Assembly (NCBI RefSeq): GCF_039545795.1
Contig: NZ_CP154260.1
Location: forward strand, 6,081,001 to 6,145,000
Source: Chitinophaga niabensis
GTDB taxonomy: Bacteria > Bacteroidota > Bacteroidia > Chitinophagales > Chitinophagaceae
DNA length: 64,000 nt
Direction of reading: 5' to 3'
Shown here: positions 41,275 through 50,234 of the stretch, piece by piece
Layout: every line of letters starts with the position of its first letter
How positions within the stretch are numbered: position 1 is the first letter of the stretch
The notes under the pieces: generated by a model
What the model was told of the DNA's origin: nothing
Database searches by the model: none
The model's input: only the letters and a program-made list of their open reading frames with translations
Translations under genes and position numbers: made by a program

Positions 41275-44200
41275 TTAGTTCATCATCGAAGCGGACTCCA
41301 CTTCTTCCAATTGTAATTCTTTTCTTGTTGGCGCCACCATCCTTTGACGGATATAACGTTTCTTAGAGATCCTGTTCATGCCGAACTTCGCCATTATCTT
41401 ATCTACCACCATATAGATCACCGGCACCACAATCAATGTCAGGAACATCGAACTGATCAATCCTCCCACAATTACCCAGGCCAGGCCATTTTTAGTAGAA
41501 GCCACACCACCTGTTGCCAATGCAATCGGCAGCATCCCTATCACCATCGCAATGGTGGTCATGAGGATGGGGCGTAAACGTGCATGGTTGGCATGGATCA
41601 ATGCGTTGTATGTACTCTGCCCTTCTTCTTTCATCTGGTTGGTAAAGTCTACCAGGATGATGGCGTTCTTGGCCACCAACCCGATGAGCATGATCATACC
41701 CAGGATGGTAAAGATGTTGAGTGTGTTATTCGTTAATGCCAGTGCCAGCAATGCTCCGATGATAGATAACGGAATAGAGAACATCACCACCAGCGGATAA
41801 ATATAGTTATCATACAGCGCCACCATGATGAGGTATACCATGATGATGGAGATCAGCAAGGCCACACCCATCGTAGAGAAAGAATCTCCCTGGTTCTCTG
41901 CGTCACCGCCGAAGATATAAGATACACCGGCAGGTTTTTGCAGTTTGGCCAGTTTAGCAGTGAATTCCTGTGTTACCGTACCAGAGGGACGGCCCATTAC
42001 CTGTGATTGTACAGATACGGAGGTGTTCTTATCCCTGCGTTCCAAACGGCTGGGGCCGGAACCTTCTGTGATAGTGGCAAACTGGGAAAGTTTCACCAGC
42101 TCTCCTCTGTTGTTCACAAAATCTATCGCAGCAACATCCTGTATGTTTTTACGGTTGAAGTCGTCAAAGCGGATATTGATATCGTACTCATATTCACCCT
42201 GGCGGAATTTCACTTTGGAATCATCCGCTGTACCACTGAAGGCCGTTTGCATGGTTCCACCGACTGTTTCAAGCGAGAGGCCCAGGGCGGACATTTTATC
42301 ACGGTCCACCTGCACATTGATCTCAGGGTTTCCTTCTTCTACCGACAATTTCACTTCACTGGAACCTTCGATTGTTTTCAATTCCGCCATGGCCACTTTC
42401 GCAAATCCCATCACACTATCCAGGTTGGTACCCATCACGATCAGATCTATCGGCGCACGTTGTGCAGTACCTAAGATACTCACCGGCGTTGTTTTCACTT
42501 TCACACCTAGCAATTGCTCCTTCAACTCTTTCTTTACTTTAGCCCCCAGGATGTCTGACGATTCACGCAGGTTCTGCGCAACCAGCATCACCGTTACCTC
42601 TGCTTTATAGGCAGTGGCCTGTGAGGCACCAAAACCATCTTCAGAGGTCTGCCCAACTGTAGTGATTAAGGAGGTTACTTCTTTCTTTTTATCTAAGATC
42701 TGTTCTACTTTGCGGGTAGCCAGATTGGTTTGCTCCAGCGATGCATCTTTCGGCATTTCCAACATCACAATAAACTGTCCGCGGTCACCATTCGGGATGA
42801 ACTCACCTCCGATATAACCTTTGCCTACCAGTTGGAAAGAAGCGATCAGCAAAGCCAGGGATGCTACAATGGTGATGGTTTTGTGCGCCAGGGCCCATTT
42901 CAGCAACCCTGTCATCCAGGCGGTGAATTTCTCCAGCTGCCTTTCAAACCATAAGATGAATTTCTCAAAAGGATTTTTACCGGTGAGGTGTACCAGCTTA
43001 CCAAAACGGGATGCCAGCAAAGGCACAATGGTAAAGGAAGCCAGCAAACTCAACATGGTAGAGATCATTACCACCACACAGAATTCACGCACGATCTTAC
43101 TTACCAGTTCATTCGTCAGGGAGATGGGTAAGAACACTACCACAATTACCAGTGTAATGGAAGTAACGGTAAAACCGATCTCCTTCACACCATCAAACGC
43201 TGCACGTACTTTGTTCTTGCCCATTTCCATGTGACGATATATATTCTCGAGCACCACAATTGCGTCATCCACAAGGATACCTACCACCAGGGAAAGTCCT
43301 AAAAGGCTCATCAGGTTGAGCGAAAAGCCCATCAGCTTCATACCAATGAAAGTGGCGATCAGCGAAGCCGGGATAGAGATCATTACGAAGATGGCATTCC
43401 GCAAACTGTGCAGGAACAACATCATCACAGCTGCCACCAGCAGGATAGCGATGATCAGGTCATGGATCACGGAATCCGCAGATTCCAGTGTGAACACGGA
43501 AGCATCATTTGCGATCTTCACTTTCAACTCACTTGCTGCGTATTCCTTTTCGATGCCTTTGATCGCTTTCTGCACTGCTTCACTTACTGTTACGGCATTG
43601 GCATCTGTTTGCTTCTGCACCTGCAGGGCAATGGCACTCATGCCATCTACTCTGGCCAAACGTTCTGCATCTTTCTGCGTATCCTGTACATCGGCTACGT
43701 CTCCTAATCTCACCTGTGTGCCTGTTGCGGTAGTGGTAAGTACCAGGTTCCGCAATTGCTCCACATCTTTATATTTACCGGCCAAACGCACGAGGATCTG
43801 TTGTTCCACTGTTTTTACCTTACCGGTAGGGAAATCCAGGTTGGCATTGGTAACTGCCTGGCGTACCTGCAAAATAGAGAGCTTGTACGCTTCGAGTTTT
43901 GCAGGATCTATGTTGATCTTTATCTCTCTTTCCTGGCCACCAATGATGGTGATCTGTGCAACACCCGGTAGGCGGGATAATTGCGGCTGGATCTTTTTAT
44001 CGATCAGGTCAAAGAACAAACGGTCGTCCATTTTAGCGGTGGCCGATAAGGTCATGATCGGCAGATCGTCCAGGGAGAATTTGTTGAGGGAAGGTGGTTT
44101 GGCATCGCCGGGAAGTTCTGCCAGGATAGCGTTCACTTTCCTTTGCGCATCCTGCAAACCAATGTCCACATTCGCATCGTTGTTCAGTTCTACCGTTACT

Positions 44201-44469
44201 ACGGATAAACTTTCGGAGGATTTGGAGGTCAGTTTCTTGATCTTCTCCATGGAAGCCACCGCGTCTTCAATCTTTTTGGTGATCGTACTTTCCACCTCCT
44301 GTGGGGAGGCGCCAGGGTATACCGTGGCAATGGTTACGATCGGAGAGGAGAACTTGGGCAGCAGCTCATAGTTCAACGACTTGTAGCTGATGAACCCCAG
44401 CAGGGTGAGAATGGTGAACAGCACCACTACTATCGTAGGCCTCTTTATGGAAATTTCTGTGATCTTCAT
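41275..44469 (-). CDS. RND-family multidrug efflux transporter (inner membrane)
   Basis: The proton-driven pump of a tripartite efflux system. 1064 residues starting MKITEISIKRPTIVVVLF; twelve membrane helices, two large periplasmic loops, 'FSSPIVTIATVYPGASPQEVE' and the proton-relay segment GILVDDAIVVLENIYRH with paired Asp. It matches the AcrB/MexB-type (HAE1) branch. Order of the operon is tetR-tetR-tolC-MFP-RND, so all parts of the pump are together. Drug specificity cannot be read. The ATG at 44469 is used rather than the TTG two codons before. Confidence 0.92.
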   Translation of the reverse strand: MKITEISIKRPTIVVVLFTILTLLGFISYKSLNYELLPKFSSPIVTIATVYPGASPQEVESTITKKIEDAVASMEKIKKLTSKSSESLSVVTVELNNDANVDIGLQDAQRKVNAILAELPGDAKPPSLNKFSLDDLPIMTLSATAKMDDRLFFDLIDKKIQPQLSRLPGVAQITIIGGQEREIKINIDPAKLEAYKLSILQVRQAVTNANLDFPTGKVKTVEQQILVRLAGKYKDVEQLRNLVLTTTATGTQVRLGDVADVQDTQKDAERLARVDGMSAIALQVQKQTDANAVTVSEAVQKAIKGIEKEYAASELKVKIANDASVFTLESADSVIHDLIIAILLVAAVMMLFLHSLRNAIFVMISIPASLIATFIGMKLMGFSLNLMSLLGLSLVVGILVDDAIVVLENIYRHMEMGKNKVRAAFDGVKEIGFTVTSITLVIVVVFLPISLTNELVSKIVREFCVVVMISTMLSLLASFTIVPLLASRFGKLVHLTGKNPFEKFILWFERQLEKFTAWMTGLLKWALAHKTITIVASLALLIASFQLVGKGYIGGEFIPNGDRGQFIVMLEMPKDASLEQTNLATRKVEQILDKKKEVTSLITTVGQTSEDGFGASQATAYKAEVTVMLVAQNLRESSDILGAKVKKELKEQLLGVKVKTTPVSILGTAQRAPIDLIVMGTNLDSVMGFAKVAMAELKTIEGSSEVKLSVEEGNPEINVQVDRDKMSALGLSLETVGGTMQTAFSGTADDSKVKFRQGEYEYDINIRFDDFNRKNIQDVAAIDFVNNRGELVKLSQFATITEGSGPSRLERRDKNTSVSVQSQVMGRPSGTVTQEFTAKLAKLQKPAGVSYIFGGDAENQGDSFSTMGVALLISIIMVYLIMVALYDNYIYPLVVMFSIPLSIIGALLALALTNNTLNIFTILGMIMLIGLVAKNAIILVDFTNQMKEEGQSTYNALIHANHARLRPILMTTIAMVIGMLPIALATGGVASTKNGLAWVIVGGLISSMFLTLIVVPVIYMVVDKIMAKFGMNRISKKRYIRQRMVAPTRKELQLEEVESASMMN

Positions 44470-44493
44470 GTTCAATTAGTTTGTAAAGTCCTA

Positions 44494-45567
44494 CTACTTA
44501 GCCTGTACCGTCACTTTGGAGCCATCCGTCAGGTTGATCTGACCGCCGGTGATAACAGTTTCACCTTCGTTCAGTCCTTCCCGTATTTCCACTTTATCGC
44601 CATAGATCCTTCCTGCTACTACTTTGCGGACTTTAGCTACATTGTTCTCCATCACATAGATCTGATTACTGTTCACGCCACCTACAAAAGAGGTGCGGGA
44701 TACGAGGATGGCGGCGTCCTGTTTAGGCATGGCAAAATTGGCGGTGCCGTACATCCCAGCCCTGAGGGTTTTGCCGCTTACATTTGTTACTTCCATTTCT
44801 ACCGGATAGCTTAAAGTAGCGTCTCCTTTTGCCGCAATGAAAGTGATCTTGCCAGTGTATTTCACTTCAGGGAATACATTGCTGGTCACTTCCACTTTAT
44901 CGCCCAGTTGCAGGTTGATCACTTGCAGCTCAGGTACGGTTACTTTCAGTTTGAGGCGGGAAACATCCACGATATCAAACATTTTGGTACCCAGCGCGAG
45001 GTATGCACCCTGCTCAACATATTTTGCATTGATGGTTCCGTTGATCGGCGCTTTCACATAAGTGTCGCGGATCTTGCGGGAAGCGGCATCATATTTACTT
45101 TGTGCTACTTCATATTGCAGCCTGGTATCGTCCATTTGTTTCTGGGTAACACCGCCTGTTTTGTAGGCGCTTTCATACCTTTCCTTATCTACTTTCAATT
45201 GTTCCAGGTTCACTTTGGCTGCTTGCAGATCTGTACCCAGCAATTCATTGTCGATGCGGGCAATCACCTGGCCTTGTTTCACATAACTTCCTTCGTCTAC
45301 CATCAATTGTGTAATGCGGCCAGCCACATCACTCATAAAAGTGAGTTCGCGTACCGGCTCAAAATTGCCGTTCGCTAAAAAATTCTGATCAAACTCCACA
45401 CGGGCCACTTTCTCTGTGATTACGGGCACATCGCCGGTATTGCTTTGTTTTACAAATTCTGTTTTGTCAGCGTTTGCTTTTTTGTTAGCAGTGAGCTTCC
45501 ACATGATGGCCGCGATGGCCGCTATTGTTAGAACGCCGTAGATTAAAACTTTCTTCATGGCTTGCAT
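44494..45567 (-). CDS. periplasmic adaptor (membrane fusion) protein of the RND system
   Basis: A 357-residue HlyD/AcrA-type adaptor: N-terminal anchor 'MKKVLIYGVLTIAAIAAI', a lipoyl-type half ('GRITQLMVDEGSYVKQGQVIARID'), a coiled-coil hairpin (about 115-175), the second lipoyl half ('DTYVKAPINGTINAKYVEQGAYL') and beta-barrel and membrane-proximal domains. It bridges the RND pump and TolC. Its ATG at 45567 overlaps the tolC stop (TAATG), indicating translational coupling; ATG 45558 is an alternative. Confidence 0.92.
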   Translation of the reverse strand: MQAMKKVLIYGVLTIAAIAAIMWKLTANKKANADKTEFVKQSNTGDVPVITEKVARVEFDQNFLANGNFEPVRELTFMSDVAGRITQLMVDEGSYVKQGQVIARIDNELLGTDLQAAKVNLEQLKVDKERYESAYKTGGVTQKQMDDTRLQYEVAQSKYDAASRKIRDTYVKAPINGTINAKYVEQGAYLALGTKMFDIVDVSRLKLKVTVPELQVINLQLGDKVEVTSNVFPEVKYTGKITFIAAKGDATLSYPVEMEVTNVSGKTLRAGMYGTANFAMPKQDAAILVSRTSFVGGVNSNQIYVMENNVAKVRKVVAGRIYGDKVEIREGLNEGETVITGGQINLTDGSKVTVQAK

Positions 45568-46934
45568 TAGTTTAATAGTGATGGCAGGTTACCGTTGGAT
45601 TTGATCAGGTCAAGCTCTGCGAGTTTATATTGGAGCAGTGCTTCGTTGTAGCTGTTCTGTGCTTCAGCCAGGGAGGTTTCTGCGTTGAGCAGGTCCGTTA
45701 AGCTGGCGAGGCCCAGGTTGTAATTATTCTGGGTGGAACTGTACACCTCGTCCGCAAGGGAAACGTTCTCCTTCTGCGTTTTGATGGTGCTCAGGTTGTT
45801 GAGCAATTGCAGGCGGGCGTTTTCGAATGCGGTGTTGAGGTTCAGTTTATTCTCTTCTAACTGCTGACCGATCTTTTGCAGTGTAACATTGGCCTGCTTT
45901 ACCCTGGAGCGGCGCGCGAAACCATCAAAGATGGGGATCTTCAAAGTAAGACCGATAGAGGACATGCCGTACCAGTTGGCGGTAGAGTTACCACCTTTGA
46001 AGATGTCGAATTTGTTACTTAAGCCGTTATAAGAATAGTTTCCTTTGAAAGCCAGGCTGGGATAGTATTCCGCGAGGTAAGCCCTTTTCTGGTATTGTTG
46101 CAGCTCTTCTGTTTTCTTCAGGAGTTTTGTTTCTGTTCTGCTGCTCAGGTCAAAAGTACCGAAGTCTGCCGTAGCTGCTGCTTTGCGTTCAATGTCGCTC
46201 AGGGCAAGGGAAGGCATGGAAACAGGGGTCTCAATGGGCATGCCCATTTTTTGTTTCAGCCTGTTCTCATCTACTTTCAATTGATTTTCCAGCTGGCTCT
46301 TTTGTGTCTGGTAATTCACCAGGTTCACTTTGATCCTGTCCAGGTCTATTTTTTTTGCGAGGCCGTTATCAAACTGGCTCTTCGTAGTTTCTACCAGGCG
46401 GGTGAGCTTATCGATATTGGTTTGCAGCACGCTCATTTTCTCTTTCTTCACCAGCAACTGATAATACAACTGGGTTACATCAAAGATCACGTTCTCGGTG
46501 GTCTGTGCTGTTTGCAGGCGGTAATATTCTTCTCCTGACCTTGCAGCTTTAAGCCCTGTGAACACGCTCTGGTTGTAAATCTGCTGGGTCAGTTCCCCGG
46601 AAATGGAAGTGTTCCAGGTGGTACCTACTTCCAGTACTTTTACAGTTCCGGGAGCGCCGCCAGCCAGTTCTCCGGGCAGTACCATAACCTGTTTCTTGAT
46701 GTTATCCGTGAGGTTTCCGTTGGCATTTACCTGTGGTAAAGCCTGTGCGCGCACCTCTTCGGTCTTTAGTTTACCGATGGTTTCCTCCAGCCGGCTCACA
46801 GCCAGTTTCTGGTTGTTGGCCAATGCGTACTTCAGAGCTTCCTGCAGGCTGAGCTGCTTTGTTTCCGTTTGTGCGTTAGCGTTAAAAGCCCCTGCTGTTG
46901 ATAAGAACAGTAAGGATACGATCCATTTTTTCAT
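45567..46934 (-). CDS. TolC-family outer-membrane efflux channel
   Basis: A 455-residue protein with signal peptide (LLFLSTAGAFNANAQ) and the duplicated outer-membrane efflux protein (OEP) repeats, each with long coiled helices ('LSLQEALKYALANNQKLAVSRLEE' and 'VKQANVTLQKIGQQLEENK'). It forms the exit duct of the tripartite pump. Located eleven bases after the second tetR and overlapping the adaptor gene. Confidence 0.92.
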   Translation of the reverse strand: MKKWIVSLLFLSTAGAFNANAQTETKQLSLQEALKYALANNQKLAVSRLEETIGKLKTEEVRAQALPQVNANGNLTDNIKKQVMVLPGELAGGAPGTVKVLEVGTTWNTSISGELTQQIYNQSVFTGLKAARSGEEYYRLQTAQTTENVIFDVTQLYYQLLVKKEKMSVLQTNIDKLTRLVETTKSQFDNGLAKKIDLDRIKVNLVNYQTQKSQLENQLKVDENRLKQKMGMPIETPVSMPSLALSDIERKAAATADFGTFDLSSRTETKLLKKTEELQQYQKRAYLAEYYPSLAFKGNYSYNGLSNKFDIFKGGNSTANWYGMSSIGLTLKIPIFDGFARRSRVKQANVTLQKIGQQLEENKLNLNTAFENARLQLLNNLSTIKTQKENVSLADEVYSSTQNNYNLGLASLTDLLNAETSLAEAQNSYNEALLQYKLAELDLIKSNGNLPSLLN

Positions 46935-46944
46935 GTGTATTTTG

Positions 46945-47559
46945 CTATTGTGGCGAAAGTTCTTTTATAGTCAGGTATTCTTCCAGGCGCCGGGTCCCTT
47001 CCGGGGTGGCAATTCCTCGTATGTAGTGTTCAGTGACCTGGTACATCACTTCATGCAGGTCAAATTCTGTGGCGGGATAATCTACCGGCGAAAAAGCAGA
47101 ATCCAGTTGCATGAGGCGCATATGGCTCATGATGTGGATGCTGATATCACTGCGGTATAGTCCTTCCCTGATACCACGGTCCAGGTTGTCACTGATGGCT
47201 TTAATTACATAGTTACTCTTAAAGTCCGCGATGGTTTTCCAGGCGGTGGGATGATACTTTTCCAGTTCATGCAGCAGTACAGGGTTGATGCCTTTCGCAA
47301 ATGTTTCCGTGAACCGGAGGGAGGACACTAATTCGTCTATCGCGTCTTTACCATTGGCGCTGCATACTTCCAGGTTGTTGCCATGGGCGGAGATCATGAA
47401 GCGCGTTACTTCTTCCACGAGTTCCTGTTTATCGGCAAAATATTCATACACCGTTTTTTTGGAGATGCCGCAGTCGCGGGCAATGTCCTGCATGGTGATG
47501 CTTTTGATCCCGAAAGTCCGGAACAGGCGAAGCGCAGTATCTAAGATCCTTTCCCGCAT
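46945..47559 (-). CDS. TetR-family transcriptional regulator (second of pair)
   Basis: A 204-residue regulator: N-terminal helix-turn-helix ILDTALRLFRTFGIKSITMQDIARDCGISKKTVYEYFADKQ in parts (about 4-50), then an all-helical ligand domain. It starts one base after the stop of the other TetR gene and is followed directly by tolC, so it likely controls the efflux operon; its own operon membership indicates autoregulation. The ligand is unknown. Confidence 0.88.
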   Translation of the reverse strand: MRERILDTALRLFRTFGIKSITMQDIARDCGISKKTVYEYFADKQELVEEVTRFMISAHGNNLEVCSANGKDAIDELVSSLRFTETFAKGINPVLLHELEKYHPTAWKTIADFKSNYVIKAISDNLDRGIREGLYRSDISIHIMSHMRLMQLDSAFSPVDYPATEFDLHEVMYQVTEHYIRGIATPEGTRRLEEYLTIKELSPQ

Positions 47560-47560
47560 G

Positions 47561-48166
47561 TTACTTTTTTAATCCTTTGATGAAAATATCGGCAAGCATA
47601 ATCTGCCATCCGCGCACTGTTTCAAACTCCTCATCTGAGATATCATCGCTCATGCCGTTGTGCGACATAGAGAAGCGGAGGCCGATCATGGACTGTATAT
47701 AAAGGGTGGCTACCTTCTCTGGTTCGTCTGTTGATAATTCTCCATTCTCCACCCCTTTTCTGATAATGTTTGCTACAATTTGTGTTTCCCGTTCCCGGGC
47801 ATATTTGAAAATGTCTTCTGAATTGAGGATCTGTTTGTCACGCAGCGTTTTGAAAAGCTCCAGGCGGCAAAAACGTTTGGCAAAGGCGTGGCGGATGGCG
47901 ATCATTTCCATCAGGGCATCGTAAGCCGAGTTTTTTGACGCGGCAGCTGATTCCAGTTCTTCGAAAAAAGTTTCTCCGGCTTTTTCCAGTACACTGAGGT
48001 GCAGGGCTTTCTTGTCCGGGAAGTAATAATATAAAGAGGCCTTGGAGCAATGCAGGTCATCGGCTATCTCATTCATGGTGGTCTTGGACGCACTGTAATG
48101 AGTGAACCTTTTCAGAGCCGCTTCTATGATCCGCTCGCGCATTTCGTCTCTGGTTTCTGTTTGCAT
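47561..48166 (-). CDS. TetR-family transcriptional regulator (first of pair)
   Basis: A 201-residue regulator with a TetR helix-turn-helix (ERIIEAALKRFTHYSASKTT, then MNEIADDLHCSKASLYYYFPDK) and a helical sensing domain. It is the promoter-proximal gene of the tetR-tetR-tolC-MFP-RND operon; palindromic sequence overlaps the predicted promoter at 48174-48215. Two unrelated TetR proteins in one efflux operon suggest that two signals are read, which is inference. Confidence 0.88.
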   Translation of the reverse strand: MQTETRDEMRERIIEAALKRFTHYSASKTTMNEIADDLHCSKASLYYYFPDKKALHLSVLEKAGETFFEELESAAASKNSAYDALMEMIAIRHAFAKRFCRLELFKTLRDKQILNSEDIFKYARERETQIVANIIRKGVENGELSTDEPEKVATLYIQSMIGLRFSMSHNGMSDDISDEEFETVRGWQIMLADIFIKGLKK

Positions 48167-48173
48167 TAACTTT

Positions 48174-48215
48174 CTGACTTTTTTAGTTATAAAGTCAAAA
48201 TTAGTACTAAATCAG
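48174..48215 (-). promoter_or_regulatory. promoter and probable operator of the efflux operon
   Basis: Minus strand TAATTTTG (48196-48203) is an exact TAnnTTTG. It is surrounded by gacttt...aaagtc (48176-48181, 48191-48196) and the perfect palindrome ttagtactaa (48201-48210), the type of site TetR dimers bind. The remainder of the 329-base gap to the AraC gene also has aaaaacat/atgttttt arms (48368-48390). Confidence 0.5.
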
Positions 48216-48424
48216 TAATTTGGTAAGTTCGGTTGTCCATTTAACGGATTTTTAACTTTTTCAGGACGGATTGGGTTTCAATAGTTTCTAAAGTGCTGAT
48301 AATGAGGATTTGTGTATAAAAGTGCATAAAGGTCAACATTCTATGAAGAGAGAAAAATAATATGTGTAAAAACATCATTAATATGTTTTTGGGTATTCTT
48401 CAAGTATAGGAGTATCGAACACTG

Positions 48425-48446
48425 AGCCTATGTGAAGCCTATGTCA
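48425..48446 (+). promoter_or_regulatory. direct repeat upstream of the AraC-type gene
   Basis: agcctatgt occurs at 48425-48433 and 48436-48444, exactly 11 bases apart, about 50 bases before the AraC start. Direct repeats on one helix face are typical AraC/XylS targets; autoregulation is an inference. Confidence 0.4.
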
Positions 48447-48495
48447 AGGAATGGAATCCTTTCTATGAGACCTTATATACTTAACTTTACCCTAT

Positions 48496-49386
48496 ATGTA
48501 TCCAGCAACTGAAACGATCATCCCGAAATATGCGCTGGACCCGGAATACACGGGCGCGAACGGGACGTTTATGATAAAAAAGGCGGTAGGCGGCATTAAT
48601 ATGATCCGGTCTGAGTTTTTGTTGCCCCACCGTAAAGATTACTATTTCATGGTGTTTGTCAGGGAAGGGAGCAGCCGGCACTGGATAGATATGGTCCCTT
48701 ATACCTTAAAACCAGATACCTTTTACTTTACCGTACCCCACCAGGTACATTTAAAAGAGGAAGCGCAACCACTCATCGGAATGCTCATTGGGTTTACGGA
48801 AGGATTTTTAGCGTTGGAGGGGAATGGCTTTCTGAAACAATTGCCTATTATTCAAAATCCGCACAACGGTCACGAGCTTAACCTCAGCCCGGAGGACGTT
48901 ACTTTTTTAGATAGCACCCTCAGCAGGATCCACACAGAATTTTCTACAAAAAACAACTGGCAGCAGGGTATGCTGATGGCTTATATGCATGTTTTGCTGA
49001 TCCATTTAAGCAGGCTATATACAGCCCAGTTTAATAATTCAGAATTGGTAGCAGACAGGGTGATATTAAAAAAATACCTGTCTAAGATCGAGGAATCCTA
49101 TACCGAATTACATGAAGTTGCTGCTTATGCAGAGCTCCTGAATATCTCTGCGGGGCATTTGAGTGAGCTGGTGAAACAGCAAAGCGGAAAACCTGCCATT
49201 GCGCATATCCATGAACGTTTGATCCTGGAAGCCAAACGCCTTTTACTCCATTCAGAACAATCTATTAAGGAAATTGCTTTTGGGCTGGGGTTTGAAGATG
49301 CTTCTTACTTTAACCGTTTTTTCAAACGGATCACAACACGTACCCCTGTTGAATACAGAACCGCTATCCGGGAAATGTACCATTGA
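48496..49386 (+). CDS. AraC-family transcriptional regulator
   Basis: A 296-residue regulator: N-terminal cupin-like region (about 20-130, including 'DTFYFTVPHQVHL') and a C-terminal AraC/XylS double helix-turn-helix with 'EVAAYAELLNISAGHLSELVKQQSG' and 'SIKEIAFGLGFEDASYFNRFFKRITTRTPVEYR'. It is 69 bases upstream of the SDR gene at 49456, a likely target. The effector is unknown. Confidence 0.9.
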   Translation: MYPATETIIPKYALDPEYTGANGTFMIKKAVGGINMIRSEFLLPHRKDYYFMVFVREGSSRHWIDMVPYTLKPDTFYFTVPHQVHLKEEAQPLIGMLIGFTEGFLALEGNGFLKQLPIIQNPHNGHELNLSPEDVTFLDSTLSRIHTEFSTKNNWQQGMLMAYMHVLLIHLSRLYTAQFNNSELVADRVILKKYLSKIEESYTELHEVAAYAELLNISAGHLSELVKQQSGKPAIAHIHERLILEAKRLLLHSEQSIKEIAFGLGFEDASYFNRFFKRITTRTPVEYRTAIREMYH

Positions 49387-49403
49387 AACCGATCAGAATA
49401 CCC

Positions 49404-49432
49404 TTGTGGCGATATTGGCCATGGTAGCTTTG
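49404..49432 (+). promoter_or_regulatory. well-formed Bacteroidota promoter of the SDR gene
   Basis: TTG at 49404-49406, then 18 bases, then TAGCTTTG (49425-49432): both -33 and -7 elements are present with near-ideal spacing. Predicted start lies about 15-20 bases before the ATG at 49456. Confidence 0.65.
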
Positions 49433-49455
49433 TGGTAGATAAAACAAACACTACC

Positions 49456-50181
49456 ATGAAAAAAGTATTGATAACAGGGGCTAACAAAAGCATCGGCTTT
49501 GAAACTGCCAGGCAATTACTAGCAAAGGGATATTTTGTATACCTCGGGAGCAGGGACCTGCAAAAAGGTGAGAAGGCTGTAAACACATTAAAGGCAGCGG
49601 GTTTTGAAAATATTAAGACCATACAGATTGACGTAAGCGATCCTGCATCTGTAACTGCAGCCAGAAAACAGGTAGACGCTTTGGATATCCTCATCAATAA
49701 TGCCGGCATAAAGGAAAACATTCCTCCAGATGCCGCTATGACAGATATTGACAGTATCAGGAAAGTATTCGACACCAATTTTTTCGGCGCTATCCAGGTA
49801 ACCCAAACTTTCCTGGACCTGTTGCAGCAATCAGCGGAGCCAAGAATTGTGAATGTTACATCAGGACTGGCATCCCTCACACTCCACAGTGATCCGTCAT
49901 GGAAATATTATCATTTGAAGCGTGCAGGGTATGGCCCTTCCAAAACTGCGCTGAACGCGTATACGGTTGTACTGGCGTATGAATTAAAAAACACTGCTTT
50001 TAAGGTAAACGCGGTGGACCCTGGTTTTACAGCCACCGATTTTAACGATCATCGTGGTACAGGAACAGTGGAAGATGCAGCAAAAATTATTGTGAAATAT
50101 GCTACGATCGGCGCTGATGGCCCCAGCGGGAAATTTTTCAGCAATGAAATAGATACGGAAAGCAAAGAAAGTGCCTGGTAA
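49456..50181 (+). CDS. short-chain dehydrogenase/reductase (AraC-linked)
   Basis: A 241-residue SDR: MKKVLITGANKSIGFETARQL (cofactor loop TGxxKSIG), ILINNAGI, and a catalytic region VTSGLASL...YGPSKTALNAYT (Ser, Tyr, Lys). It resembles carbonyl-reductase-like SDRs. It has its own promoter and a strong terminator, and is next to an AraC gene which may regulate it. The ATG at 49456 fits the fold; the one eight codons earlier lies in the promoter leader. Confidence 0.87.
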   Translation: MKKVLITGANKSIGFETARQLLAKGYFVYLGSRDLQKGEKAVNTLKAAGFENIKTIQIDVSDPASVTAARKQVDALDILINNAGIKENIPPDAAMTDIDSIRKVFDTNFFGAIQVTQTFLDLLQQSAEPRIVNVTSGLASLTLHSDPSWKYYHLKRAGYGPSKTALNAYTVVLAYELKNTAFKVNAVDPGFTATDFNDHRGTGTVEDAAKIIVKYATIGADGPSGKFFSNEIDTESKESAW

Positions 50182-50184
50182 TTA

Positions 50185-50217
50185 AAAAGGCCGTATCAAA
50201 ATATGATACGGCCTTTT
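50185..50217. terminator. bidirectional terminator
   Basis: Perfect 13-bp stem aaaaggccgtatc/gatacggcctttt, seven-base loop; between the SDR and the convergent aminotransferase gene. Confidence 0.9.
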
Positions 50218-50234
50218 CTATATATAAGTCTCTC

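Noticed and set aside
49305..49880. Minus-strand open frame opposite the AraC and SDR genes
   Set aside because: Shadow of two clear genes on the plus strand, without family features.
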